Assembly (NCBI GenBank): GCA_023396045.1
Contig: JAEWXD010000048.1
Coordinates: 1 to 50,099, forward strand
DNA length: 50,099 nucleotides
Direction of reading: 5' to 3'
DNA from: Bacillota bacterium
Lineage (GTDB): Bacteria > Bacillota > Clostridia > Christensenellales > Aristaeellaceae
The position numbers and the translations under genes are program-made. This document shows, in pieces, positions 35,735 to 44,284 of the stretch (position 1 is its first letter; each line of letters begins with the position of its first letter). The notes beneath the pieces are model-generated. The model saw nothing but the letters and a program-made list of their open reading frames with translations. It made no database searches and was not told where the DNA came from.

Positions 35735-36618
35735 TTATGAAACGCTTGCTTTCTTTCGTGGCATTGGTAAAACATAAAAACTTTACCAAAGCAGCAGAGG
35801 AACTATTTATTTCCCAACCCACGCTTAGTGCCCATATTCAGCAGTTGGAAGAAGATTTAAACCAACAGCTCATTATTCGCACCACTCGCAACATTCAAGT
35901 AACTCCCCAAGGCTATGAATTGTTTGAGTGTGCACAAAAAATGATACTTCTGCAAGAAGATTTGTTAAAACGTTGGCATGGCACTACACAAAAAGTAATA
36001 CGTATTGGTAGCTCTACCATACCGGCAGGCTATATATTGCCCAATGTATTAACAAAGTTTTCTAAAATCTATCCCAATGTTATTTTTAAAGTGCACCAAA
36101 GCGATAGCACTAAAATATTACAAGGCTTGAAGCAAGGCGAATACGATATTGTGTTTTCTGGTATGCCTTGCAGGGAAGAGCTTGTACGCAGTATGCCTTT
36201 TTATCAAGATGAAATGTTGGTTATTACTCCCAATACACCCTATTATGCGCATATGCTGAAGTCAAACTTCGGTGAATGGATAGAGCAAGTACCCATCGTT
36301 TTGCGTGAAGAGGGCAGTGCAAGTCAAAAAAAGGTAAATCAAATTTTAGATAGTATAGGGGTGAATCGTTCTGCTTTGCATGTGGTTGCAAAAGTTAACG
36401 AACCGGAAGCCATTAAAAACTTTGTAAGTAAAGGTTTTGGGGTTTCTATCATTTCTAAAATTGCGGTTGAGGACTATGTTAAAACAGGCAAAGTGCTTAG
36501 TTGCCCCATCTCAAAAGAGATTCATGGCCGTAATCTATATATCATGCACCCGCAACATGCCATTGAAGATGAATATACCAGAGAGTTTGTAAACTTTGTG
36601 GTAAAAGAATATCAATAA
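35731..36618 (+). CDS. LysR-family transcriptional regulator
   Basis: 295 residues. N-terminal helix-turn-helix: 'LSFVALVKHKNFTKAAEELF' then 'ISQPTLSAHIQQLEEDLN'. The C-terminal periplasmic-binding-like effector domain starts at about residue 88 ('KVIRIGSSTIPAGYILPNVL'). It overlaps the cysteine desulfurase stop as ATGA, so it is co-transcribed and probably controls this locus. Terminator about 100 bp downstream. Confidence 0.92.
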   Translation: MIMKRLLSFVALVKHKNFTKAAEELFISQPTLSAHIQQLEEDLNQQLIIRTTRNIQVTPQGYELFECAQKMILLQEDLLKRWHGTTQKVIRIGSSTIPAGYILPNVLTKFSKIYPNVIFKVHQSDSTKILQGLKQGEYDIVFSGMPCREELVRSMPFYQDEMLVITPNTPYYAHMLKSNFGEWIEQVPIVLREEGSASQKKVNQILDSIGVNRSALHVVAKVNEPEAIKNFVSKGFGVSIISKIAVEDYVKTGKVLSCPISKEIHGRNLYIMHPQHAIEDEYTREFVNFVVKEYQ

Positions 36619-36717
36619 TATTTTCATACATTTATTTAGATTTAATGAAGGTTGCACGACAGCAATAGGGCTATGGGGAATAGTGTACCTAATAAAGATA
36701 AATAAACAATTTTGATC

Positions 36718-36741
36718 GACTGGTTTAGCCAGTCTTTTTTT
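36718..36741 (+). terminator. Terminator downstream of the LysR gene
   Basis: A 6-bp GC-rich stem (36718-36723 with 36729-36734), 5-nt loop, then seven T. The 36619-36932 gap otherwise shows AT-rich sequence with no gene I trust. Confidence 0.65.
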
Positions 36742-36932
36742 CTTATAACGAACGATAATAAAAAGCTACAGAAAAAATATAAAACTTTTAATTTAGGTGT
36801 TGATAATACCATTGAACCGCGATATTTATAATATATGTAAGGTGGTACTCTTAATGAGAAAGAAGAAAAAGAAAAATATATTTTTGTCGAAAGTAACAAA
36901 AATTATAACTATATTATAAAGGAGTACAAAAA

Positions 36933-37301
36933 ATGCCAATTAGCATTGATTACAAAAAACTTATTGATAAAATGAGTAAAGATATTCTTGAGGGGCGTTT
37001 ACTCCTTAACGATGAGATTACCTTTGATAGAAACGAAAACGGTAAAATAATTGACTATTATTTTAAAAATGATAGCACAGGCAAAGAAACTGCAACGGTT
37101 TACAAAATCTTGCAAGAGATGATGAAGAATAGCATAACTGGATATGTTACCGTGCAGGATTGGGCGTTGCTTAATGGACTTGAGGAGAGCTGGGCACGCA
37201 GAAAATGTGCCAGCGGATATATAAAATCTGCTTTTAAAATGGGTAAGCAATGGCTTGTTGACCCAATGGAAGAAAATAGGGACAACAGAGTAAAAGAGTA
37301 A
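36933..37301 (+). CDS. Small HTH-type protein
   Basis: 122 residues behind AAGGAG. The C-terminal half ('VQDWALLNGLEESWARRKCA' then 'SGYIKSAFKMGKQWLVDPME') reads like an excisionase/MerR-type winged helix in which a helix pair is followed by a 'wing' with GKQWLV. The N-terminal half is not recognised. Probable small DNA-binding protein, possibly from an element or toxin-antitoxin locus. Separate gene with its own terminator. Confidence 0.6.
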   Translation: MPISIDYKKLIDKMSKDILEGRLLLNDEITFDRNENGKIIDYYFKNDSTGKETATVYKILQEMMKNSITGYVTVQDWALLNGLEESWARRKCASGYIKSAFKMGKQWLVDPMEENRDNRVKE

Positions 37302-37302
37302 A

Positions 37303-37331
37303 AAACAAGCCTGCAACAGCAGGCTTGTTTA
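37303..37331 (+). terminator. Terminator after the small HTH protein
   Basis: A 12-bp perfect stem (37303-37314 with 37319-37330) around an AACA loop, descending arm ending in T. Confidence 0.9.
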
Positions 37332-37602
37332 TATTAAAATATTACATTGTTTTTGTGTATGGCTGCTGTGTTTTTTGTCTGTACTTAAAAATGTATAAAA
37401 TAAAAAACCTTTAAACAAGCTATTACAGCCAATTACAAGGTTTTTCTAATCTGGCAAATGACTCTAATTTTGATAGAAACCCGTTAAGGGGGTGCAATTA
37501 CGGTTTGGAGGGGCATTTTTGATTTTAGGGGGCCGTTCTTTGCCAAAGGAAGAGGAGTGCCTTCATGAAATAATGTGTTAAGGGAAAATAATTTTTTGTT
37601 AA
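37332..37602. other. Left edge of the GC-rich island
   Basis: No gene. A 9-bp stem (near 37410-37446, AAAAACCTT with AAGGTTTTT) and a 14-bp string at 37465-37478 that recurs inverted at 41352-41365. Base use changes from AT-rich to GC-richer across this stretch. Confidence 0.4.
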
Positions 37603-37803
37603 AATGCGTATGTTTTTCTCTATACCCTTTGCAAACCAGAAAAAGCGCGGTATAATATGATCAGAAGAACTGAAGCGGTCATATTTTCCGGGAGGGTGCG
37701 GGGACTGATCCTCACAGTTTCTCATAAGGAGAAGATTGGGGAGTTGTATCCGCAGGTGCTGGAAGCACTGGTGTACGGCGCTTGCAGGGAGATATTTGAA
37801 TAA
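37603..37803 (+). pseudogene. TetR-type regulator, C-terminal remnant
   Basis: Frame open from a TAA at 37600 to TAA at 37801. 'LCKPEKARYNMIRRTEAVIF' then 'SGRVRGLILTVSHKEKIGEL' then 'YPQVLEALVYGACREIFE' resembles the C-terminal ligand-binding part of TetR regulators found ahead of similar gene sets. The DNA-binding half is missing. Confidence 0.5.
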
Positions 37804-37805
37804 GC

Positions 37806-37834
37806 CGAAAGGCCGCAGAAATGCGGCTTTTCCA
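37806..37834 (+). terminator. Hairpin after the TetR remnant
   Basis: Stem GCCGCA with TGCGGC around GAAA, followed by TTTT. Confidence 0.6.
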
Positions 37835-37839
37835 AGACA

Positions 37840-38002
37840 TGCGGGTTAGCTATATCTAACCACGCGGCGGCGCACATCAAGGTGTCGGACGCCTCCGCAG
37901 AGATGATCGCCGAGGCAAAGCGGGATAATCGCTCGGAAAAGCGCTGTTCTGAAGGCATCCTTCCCGCTGACCTATGTGGAATGTGTGAAATTGGAGGTGT
38001 AA
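37840..38002 (+). pseudogene. Unrecognised frameshifted fragment
   Basis: Frame 1 reads 'AAAHIKVSDASAEMIAEAKR' (from 37864); frame 2 picks up as 'LKASFPLTYVECVKLEV' and stops at 38000-38002, just before the methyltransferase. Looks like the C-terminal end of one protein broken by a frameshift near 37945. Family not recognised. Confidence 0.35.
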
Positions 38003-38006
38003 TAAG

Positions 38007-38612
38007 ATGTCATTATTTGAGAACACCAGAAAGCCTGTGGGGCTTGGCGGGAAAATCATGGTCGCCATGATGAACCTGAGGCATAGTCCTGTGGCACGAT
38101 GGGGACTTCGCTTTTTGGAGCTTACTCTGGACGCCAAGGTGCTGGACTGCGGCTGCGGTGGAGGGGCGAACATCAAGAGACTTCTGAAAAAATGCCCGGA
38201 GGGTATTGTCAAGGGCATTGACTATTCCCCCGTCAGTGTGGAGAAATCCAAAAAGGTCAACGAGGCCGCTATAGCGGAGGGTCGCTGCACCGTTCTGCAA
38301 GGCAGCGTGGCGGATATGATCTTTGCAGGCGACTGGTTCGATGCGGTAACGGCCTTTGAAACCGTCTATTTCTGGCCCGATCTGCCGCAGTGCTTCCGGG
38401 AGGTTTACCGGGTGCTGAAGCCCGGCGGGACATTACTCATCTGCAACGAAAGCAACGGCGATACGGACAAGGACAAGAAGTGGACGGAGATCATCGGCGG
38501 CATGACCATCTACAAGGACGTCGAGCTGAAGACGTATCTGGAGCAGGCGGGCTTTCACGATGTGCAGATACACAAAAAGAAAAGCTGGCTCTGCATTACG
38601 GCGTGGAAATGA
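38007..38612 (+). CDS. Class I SAM-dependent methyltransferase
   Basis: 201 residues behind GGAGGTG. SAM motif I 'VLDCGCGGGANIKRL' (about 45-59), acidic motif 'GIDYSPVSVEKSKK', motif 'GDWFDAVTAFETVYFWPDLP', and 'FREVYRVLKPGGTLLICNES'. Small-molecule methyltransferase, substrate unknown. First intact gene of the GC-rich island. Confidence 0.88.
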   Translation: MSLFENTRKPVGLGGKIMVAMMNLRHSPVARWGLRFLELTLDAKVLDCGCGGGANIKRLLKKCPEGIVKGIDYSPVSVEKSKKVNEAAIAEGRCTVLQGSVADMIFAGDWFDAVTAFETVYFWPDLPQCFREVYRVLKPGGTLLICNESNGDTDKDKKWTEIIGGMTIYKDVELKTYLEQAGFHDVQIHKKKSWLCITAWK

Positions 38613-38623
38613 GGGCCTAAATC

Positions 38624-39102
38624 ATGAGTATCGTTGCATCTATCTTACGCAGCGTATACAAGCTCTCCGGCGCGAAAAAGGCGTTCGCCTTGTCGGAGGA
38701 TGCACTGCGAAAGGAAATTGAAAAGCAGAACCGGCATCGTGGCGTTTTTCGCCCACCGACCGTAAGGCATATTATGAAACGATCGCGGTAAACGGCTTTC
38801 CCTGCCTGATCGTGCGAGAGCATCCGAAGTCGTCCGAGCGCGCGATTCTCTATTTCTTTGGCGGCGGCATGGTGATCGGCCCCGATAAGGGCGACCTGCC
38901 TGTGATGCGCAAACTCTGCCGCGAGACCGGCTGTGATGTGTGGTTTCCGTTTTACCCGCTCTGCATGGAACACTGCATTACTGAAATCTATGCGATGGTG
39001 TACGGATGTTATCGAAAAATGATTACACTGTACGGCGGTCATTTCGGCAGCACTGGCGGCGATTATGTCGTTATTTATTCACTGAAGGAGATACCTATAT
39101 GA
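38624..39102 (+). pseudogene. Alpha/beta hydrolase, frameshifted and truncated
   Basis: ATG 38624 starts 'MSIVASILRSVYKLSGAKKA'; the frame shifts at about 38745 (next frame: 'PTDRKAYYETIAVNGFPCLI'). 'ILYFFGGGMVIGPDKGDLPV' is the HGGG-like oxyanion motif, with 'GCDVWFPFYPLCMEH' after it. The catalytic Ser and His regions are missing: the frame jumps at about 39015 into 'ITLYGGHFGSTGGDYVV' and stops. Confidence 0.7.
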
Positions 39103-39941
39103 AATATAAAATCGAGAAAAATACCGTACAGGAGACGCTGATCATTCCGCTGTATGCGCGGAAGGTCTGCTCAGAACTATACCCGAATCTCTACCGGGAC
39201 GAAACAGCGGTTCGTCTGATTGACGAGATCGACTACGATTTTTCTGAGGTAGAGAAAAACTCCCGTAGTCTGATGCAGCGTTTCGGTTCACTGGAGGTGG
39301 CCATGCGGCAGAATGACCTTGCTTTTGAGGTGCGGGATTATCTGAAATCTCACCCCAATGCGGCGGTGGTCAATCTTGGATGCGGGCTGGACAGCACCGG
39401 AAGAAGCTGCGACAACGGCAGCTGTAAAATTTACAATCTGGATTTTCCCGATGTCATAGCCGTGCGTAATGAGCTTTTGCTCGCCGGGGAGCGTGAGGAA
39501 AATATCCCATGCGATTTGAACAATACCGAATGGTTTAGAAAAATTGACTCTTCAAACGGCGCGGTATTCTTTTCCGCCGGGGTGTTCTACTACTTTTTGA
39601 CTGAGCAGGTCATGGCGCTGGTACAGCAAATGGCAGACGCTTTTCCGGGCAGCGTGCTGGTGTTTGACGCTGCAAATCGGACGGCGGTGAAGATGATTGC
39701 AAAAACATGGCTTAAAAGTGCGAAGATTCAAGATGTGGGCGCGTATTTCGCAGTTTCGGACGCTCCCCAAGAGATCAGTGCGTGGGATAGCCGCTTGCAG
39801 GTCACCAGCCGAGGCTATATGCTGGGCTACACCGATTTGAAAGATCCATCCGTCAGCGGCTTTTTCCGTTTTCTCGCCAGGGTCGGTGACGGAATGATGA
39901 AGATGCAGATTGTAAAGATCAGATTTGGAGGCAAGCAATGA
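39099..39941 (+). CDS. SAM-dependent methyltransferase, PPM1/LCM (Tcmp) family
   Basis: 280 residues; start 39099 behind GAAGGAG, overlapping the stop of the hydrolase remnant. 'VQETLIIPLYARKVCSELYP', 'YRDETAVRLID', SAM motif 'AVVNLGCGLDSTGR', 'IYNLDFPDVIAVRNELL', and 'AVFFSAGVFYYFLTEQVMAL' are family features. It is a distant relative of the intact methyltransferase at 23703-24506. Followed by the PanE-like gene in ATGA overlap. Confidence 0.85.
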   Translation: MKYKIEKNTVQETLIIPLYARKVCSELYPNLYRDETAVRLIDEIDYDFSEVEKNSRSLMQRFGSLEVAMRQNDLAFEVRDYLKSHPNAAVVNLGCGLDSTGRSCDNGSCKIYNLDFPDVIAVRNELLLAGEREENIPCDLNNTEWFRKIDSSNGAVFFSAGVFYYFLTEQVMALVQQMADAFPGSVLVFDAANRTAVKMIAKTWLKSAKIQDVGAYFAVSDAPQEISAWDSRLQVTSRGYMLGYTDLKDPSVSGFFRFLARVGDGMMKMQIVKIRFGGKQ

Positions 39942-40864
39942 AAATTCTGGTATATGGTGCAGGTGTTTTAGGGTGCAATCTGGCAAGGAATCTGTTTCAC
40001 GCCGGAAAGGATGTGACCCTGCTTGCCCGGGGAAATTGGGCAGAGGAAATCAGGAAGAACGGACTGCGGATCAAGAATCAATTCTCCCTCCGCACATCGG
40101 TCAGCAATATTCCTGTGGTGACAGAACTGGCACCGAATGCCCGGTACGATGTGATATTTGTCGTTCTGCAATATACGCAGCTGGATTCTGCTCTGGAAAC
40201 CTTGCGGGCAAATCAGACGAAAAATATGGTTTTTGTGGGTAACAATGTGCAAGCAAGAGCGTTGGCGGCGGCACTGCCGGAGAAAAATGTCTTGTTTGCC
40301 TTTGCACTCTCTGCCGGGCATCGGGAACTTGACCGGGTCGTTTCTATCGACCTGAAAAAAATCACCATTGGACAGTTGCGTGGGGCGGTCTCCAATGCGG
40401 AACTGATCGGAGAGATTTTCGGCGGTACCAAATACAAGGTCGTCTATGAGCCGAATATGGAGGACTATCTGCTCAGCCATGCGGCTTTTGTGATGCCTGT
40501 GGCCTTCGCCTGCTATAAGACGGACGGCGACCTGAAAAAGCTTAGGAGAAATACGGTGTACCTTGGACGGGTGATCGATGCCAATATTGAAGGCTACCGT
40601 GCCATACGCAATGCGGGACACGACATTTTGCCAAAGGCGGATGCAGACTTTGAAAGCGAAAAGTACCGCAAGACCTGTCTGCGCTTCTTTAAACTCATGT
40701 GCGCCACCTCACTGGGCAAACTATGTGCCTCCGACCACGCCATGAACGCCATAGACGAAATGAGCGCCCTGAATCGGGATATCAAACGGTTCTTTGATGA
40801 GAATGGCGCGGCTTATCCTGTGTGGCAGGCACTGGAGGCGGAGGCTGGGAGATACTTACGATGA
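39938..40864 (+). CDS. Ketopantoate reductase (PanE/ApbA) family protein
   Basis: 308 residues. Rossmann glycine motif 'MKILVYGAGVLGCNLARNLF' and 'LLARGNWAEEIRKNGLRIKN' match the N-terminal NADPH domain, and 'MEDYLLSHAAFVMPVAFACY' and 'TSLGKLCASDHAMNAIDEMS' belong to the C-terminal helical domain. PanE reduces 2-oxopantoate in pantothenate synthesis, but its place between methyltransferases and a thiazoline hydrolase suggests a different keto-acid substrate. Coupled on both sides by ATGA overlaps. Confidence 0.82.
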   Translation: MKILVYGAGVLGCNLARNLFHAGKDVTLLARGNWAEEIRKNGLRIKNQFSLRTSVSNIPVVTELAPNARYDVIFVVLQYTQLDSALETLRANQTKNMVFVGNNVQARALAAALPEKNVLFAFALSAGHRELDRVVSIDLKKITIGQLRGAVSNAELIGEIFGGTKYKVVYEPNMEDYLLSHAAFVMPVAFACYKTDGDLKKLRRNTVYLGRVIDANIEGYRAIRNAGHDILPKADADFESEKYRKTCLRFFKLMCATSLGKLCASDHAMNAIDEMSALNRDIKRFFDENGAAYPVWQALEAEAGRYLR

Positions 40865-41202
40865 AATACGCCGGAATGCCTTTCGACATGTGGACGCTGT
40901 TTGCACCGTCCTTCCGAAACCAGTTGACAGCGGTGTTCGGCTACGGTACGAATACGGCAAAAGCCATTACGAAAAAAGCAAAGCCGAAATACAGGGAGAT
41001 CATCTCCGAGCTGCCTGAATTTGAAAAGGGCGACCGGTTCAAGATGAACCTCGTCAACTGCGCAATGATCGGTGCGTTTATTCTCTCCATGCCGGAGCGC
41101 CCAAAGGTGGGCAGACAAGCACTCGTTTTTCACACTGTCCGAAAAAAGCTGATGGTTGACATCCTGCATCACCATACCGAACTGCTTACCTCAGCCGTTT
41201 AA
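40861..41202 (+). pseudogene. L-2-amino-thiazoline-4-carboxylic acid hydrolase, truncated
   Basis: 113 residues remain of a family normally near 200. Residues 1-80 keep the family pattern ('MKYAGMPFDMWTLFAPSFRN', 'AKAITKKAKPKYREIISELPE' shortened, 'MNLVNCAMIGAFILSMPERP'), then the sequence departs into an unrelated tail. The C-terminal half with the Cys residues expected for catalysis is missing. The enzyme would open a thiazoline ring in cysteine recovery; here it is probably inactive. Confidence 0.65.
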
Positions 41203-41342
41203 CGATTATGACGGTACATGAAGCCTCAATCCCCATAAAACGCACAAAACCCCGTCGCAGAATTGCTCCGCAGCGGGGTTCGCTTATGTGCTAAAACAGC
41301 CGAAAAGCCTGATTCCAAGCGGTTTTCGGGCATAGAAAAATA

Positions 41343-41371
41343 CCACCGTAATTCTATCAAAATTACGGTGG
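41343..41371 (-). terminator. Terminator of tRNA-Ala
   Basis: An 11-bp perfect stem (41343-41353 with 41361-41371) around a 7-nt loop; reading minus it is followed by a short T-tract 3' of the tRNA. The 41203-41342 stretch before it has a 7-bp stem near 41236-41270, no gene. Confidence 0.8.
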
Positions 41372-41376
41372 ACTTA

Positions 41377-41452
41377 TGGTGGAGCATAGGGGATTCGAAC
41401 CCCTGACCTCAACACTGCCAGTGTTGCGCGCTACCAACTGCGCCAATACCCC
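41377..41452 (-). tRNA. tRNA-Ala(GGC)
   Basis: 76 nt including the encoded CCA. Acceptor GGGGTAT with ATGCTCC gives the G3-U70 pair that identifies alanine tRNAs; D arm GCGC/GCGC; anticodon loop CTGGCAG (anticodon GGC); T arm GGTTCGAATCC. Its 3' end faces the GC-rich island. Confidence 0.95.
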
Positions 41453-41560
41453 AGAACAAAATATATTATAGCATAGTCCTTTTTATTGTGCAAGAATTTT
41501 TTATATATTTGCACAAAAAAGTAGAAGTAAAGGTTACTTCTACTTTACAATGATATACAT

Positions 41561-42649
41561 TTACACAAACACCCAACGCTTTTGCACCGTGTAGCTTACC
41601 ACAAACAGCAAAGTATCCACCACCGGTTTTGCAATGGGGGCAGTAAGCAGGTTGCCGTCTACTAAAATACTTGTGCCAAGGCTGGAGCAAAGTATAATGA
41701 GCATTGCCAAAACCACATATTTAACCAATGCTTTTGCAGTGCTTTTGCTATGTTTAAATACAAAGTTTTGGTTAATTCTAAAGTTGCAGTAAGAAGAAAT
41801 AATTCTCGCAATAATGCTTGCAAATAATATGCTAAGAATCATGGGTGCACCAAAGAATACAATGCTTTGGTGTAAATCAAAAGCGTTAAAAATAAAGTAA
41901 AACAGCAAAAAGCACAGGTAGTCTAACAAGGTGGTAAACAGAGAACTGCTTAAAAATTTAAAAATTCCAGGAAAAATCACCTTGTAGATTTTAATACTAT
42001 CTTTAATAGGGTGGAAGTGTGTGCCACTGTTGTTGTTTTCGTAAACGGTTTCAATTTCTACTGGCAATATGGTGCGTTTGCGCTTGGAGAAAAAAATAAG
42101 CATGTTCATTTCATACTCGAAGCGTTCACCGGCAACTGCAAGCATATCATCTAAATATTGCCTGTTAAAGCCACGCAAGCCGGTTTGGGTATCGCTGATA
42201 TATTGACCATAGAACAGTTGATATACACGGCTGGTAATTTTGTTGCCCTTACGGCTTTTAAACGGTACGTGCGGTAAGTCAAAATTACGGCTGCCAAGCA
42301 CCAAGGCATCAAGGTTTTGAGTGGCAGCTTCTATTACTTTCTGCACATCTTTTACGGTGTGTTGACCATCAGAATCGGCTGTTACAATGGTAGTAATATC
42401 ATCGCAATGCTTTTTAATATGTGCAAAGGCTGTTTTTAAGGCTTGGCCTTTGCCTTGGTTTACTTCGTGTGTTAAAACACAAATGCCTTTTTCTTTGATG
42501 GCATTAAAAATAGACTTGTAGTTTGAGCCACTGCCATCATCTATTACAAGGATATTATTTAAGCCGTTTTCTAAAAGCTCGTTGATATATTGTAGTAATT
42601 TATCATCCGGTTCCAAGGAAGGAATCACGATCATTGCTTTATTTTGCAT
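41561..42649 (-). CDS. Family 2 glycosyltransferase fused to a GtrA domain
   Basis: 362 residues; start 42649 behind AGAGG. GT2 domain about 1-215: 'MIVIPSLEPDDKLLQYINEL', 'ILVIDDGSGSNYKSI', 'THEVNQGKGQALKTAF', 'TADSDGQHTV' and 'SDTQTGLRGFNRQYL'. GtrA-type four-helix membrane domain about 225-362 ends with 'SYTVQKRWVFV'. It resembles dolichol-phosphate-mannose synthase-like enzymes that load a sugar onto undecaprenyl phosphate and flip it for surface glycan decoration. Confidence 0.92.
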   Translation of the reverse strand: MQNKAMIVIPSLEPDDKLLQYINELLENGLNNILVIDDGSGSNYKSIFNAIKEKGICVLTHEVNQGKGQALKTAFAHIKKHCDDITTIVTADSDGQHTVKDVQKVIEAATQNLDALVLGSRNFDLPHVPFKSRKGNKITSRVYQLFYGQYISDTQTGLRGFNRQYLDDMLAVAGERFEYEMNMLIFFSKRKRTILPVEIETVYENNNSGTHFHPIKDSIKIYKVIFPGIFKFLSSSLFTTLLDYLCFLLFYFIFNAFDLHQSIVFFGAPMILSILFASIIARIISSYCNFRINQNFVFKHSKSTAKALVKYVVLAMLIILCSSLGTSILVDGNLLTAPIAKPVVDTLLFVVSYTVQKRWVFV

Positions 42650-42710
42650 AATTGCCTCTTTTTTATATTGGTACTGTATCATTATACAATAAAGGGCTAA
42701 AATTACAATA

Positions 42711-42740
42711 GAAAAGCGACGATGTGGTAGCGTCGTCGCT
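42711..42740 (-). terminator. Terminator of pgi
   Basis: An 8-bp stem (42715-42722 with 42733-42740) with a 10-nt loop; reading minus it ends in T residues. Confidence 0.8.
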
Positions 42741-42754
42741 GTAAGTTGCATATA

Positions 42755-44167
42755 TTAAAGTATATATTCCGCTTTTGCTTGGGGTGCGTTTTGCATTTCA
42801 AGCGCTTTATTTTTATATACTTCTTCTTGGTTGCCAAGCACTGCATAGCTTGCAATTTTGCTTTCTTCTACACCGGGTTGGTTAAAGGCGTCAATATCAT
42901 AAAACTCACCAACATAGGCAGTTACCATTTGGAAATAGTACATCAATTGACCAATGGTATGGGCATTTACTTCTGGCAAAATAATGGTTTGGTTTAATCT
43001 GCCGCTGCGAACCAATGCATAGGCTGTGCCTTGGCGCTCTGCTTCAATGAGTTCATTCAAGCTTTTGCCACCCAAAAAGCTTACGCTTGGGAACTCTTCA
43101 CAACCGTGGGCAATAGGGTATTCATTACGGAAGTTTTCTACCTTGATTAAGGTGATTACTTTATCATATGGGCCTTCGGTGTAAAGTTGCAATTGGCTGT
43201 GTTGGTCTGTAACACCCAAGGATTTGGTGGGGGTTTGGCCTACGTTTACAGGCATACCTTTGCGTGTAACATTTTTGCCAAGGCTTTCTGCCCAAAGTTG
43301 GCAGAACCAGTCAGCCATATATTTTAAAGAGTCTGCATAAGGCATCATTACTTGTACGTTAATACCCATTTCCTCCATGCAGATGTATTGCAATACAGCT
43401 TGCAATAGGGCGGGGTTTTTCCAAAGGTCATTGCTCTTGCAACGTTCGTCCATGGCGGCGGCACCACGCAACATGGCGCGAATATCAATGCCACATACGG
43501 CAGCAGGCAATAAGCCAACAGGGCAAAGTTCAGAAAAACGGCCACCAACGCTACCGGGAATGTAAAATAAACGGAAGCCATTGTCTTTTGCCATTTTGAT
43601 TAAGTTGCCACTGTGTGCATCGGTAGTAGCAACAATATGGCGGTGCCAGTTTTCACCAACGGCTTTTTTTAACAGTTCAGAAATAATGAGATATTGGCTC
43701 ATGGTTTCTGCTGTTTTGCCAGACTTGCTGATTACATTAAAGCAGGTTTTTGTAATATCAATTACATCCAATAATGCAGCCATGCGCTCCGGGTCAATAT
43801 TGTCTTCTACATAGAGCTTTGGTCCACGCTTTTCTGCAGGTAGTTCATTATAATGTAGGTGATTTAATGCTTGTTGTACAGCAATAGGGCCAAGTGCAGA
43901 GCCACCAATACCAAGCACTACAAAGGTATCAAATTCATTGCGAATTTCGGCTGCTGTTTTTTCTATAGCAGCAACGATTTCTTCTTGTTTGGTGGGTAAA
44001 TCCATCCAACCGAGCCAACCTGTGCCGCGGCGTTTTTGTATGGCTTCATTGGCTTGCATTGCTTCTTTTGCAAATGCGCTCACTTGGTCTTGATCTATAC
44101 CATAGCGGTAGCCAATAATATCGCTCATCATATTGTTTACATCTATACGGATTGCTTGTTCGTTCAT
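42755..44167 (-). CDS. pgi: Glucose-6-phosphate isomerase
   Basis: Interconverts glucose-6-phosphate and fructose-6-phosphate. 470 residues; start at 44167 behind AAGGAG. 'FDTFVVLGIGGSALGPIAVQ', 'VISKSGKTAETMSQYLI', 'YIPGSVGGRFSELCPVGLLP' and 'HGCEEFPSVSFL' carry the substrate-phosphate loop, base and ring-opening His. It faces the 6-phosphofructokinase gene across a 117-bp divergent region. Confidence 0.96.
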   Translation of the reverse strand: MNEQAIRIDVNNMMSDIIGYRYGIDQDQVSAFAKEAMQANEAIQKRRGTGWLGWMDLPTKQEEIVAAIEKTAAEIRNEFDTFVVLGIGGSALGPIAVQQALNHLHYNELPAEKRGPKLYVEDNIDPERMAALLDVIDITKTCFNVISKSGKTAETMSQYLIISELLKKAVGENWHRHIVATTDAHSGNLIKMAKDNGFRLFYIPGSVGGRFSELCPVGLLPAAVCGIDIRAMLRGAAAMDERCKSNDLWKNPALLQAVLQYICMEEMGINVQVMMPYADSLKYMADWFCQLWAESLGKNVTRKGMPVNVGQTPTKSLGVTDQHSQLQLYTEGPYDKVITLIKVENFRNEYPIAHGCEEFPSVSFLGGKSLNELIEAERQGTAYALVRSGRLNQTIILPEVNAHTIGQLMYYFQMVTAYVGEFYDIDAFNQPGVEESKIASYAVLGNQEEVYKNKALEMQNAPQAKAEYIL

Positions 44168-44198
44168 AAAAACACTCCTTTTTTCCTTTTTCAAGTTT

Positions 44199-44226
44199 AT
44201 TATAACACAAACCAAAGGCGTTTACA
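44199..44226 (-). promoter_or_regulatory. Promoter of pgi
   Basis: Minus-strand TGTAAA (44221-44226), a 16-bp spacer and extended -10 TGT-TATAAT (44199-44204). Confidence 0.55.
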
Positions 44227-44284
44227 CTATTGTAATGCGTAATACTTTTTGTTACACTGAAAATAGTATAAAGGGGGGCTAATG

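Noticed and set aside
36642..36899. Minus-strand reading frame of 85 codons
   Set aside because: Low-complexity Phe/Ser/Leu composition, overlaps the terminator after the LysR gene, no ribosome site.
37629..37656. TTGCAA-16-TATAAT promoter in the island
   Set aside because: It lies inside the coding frame of the TetR remnant, which reads through it with sensible residues, so the TATAAT is probably chance.
44267..44272. TATAAA -10 box for pfkA
   Set aside because: Only 12 bp from the ATG; a transcript would start downstream of most of the ribosome site.
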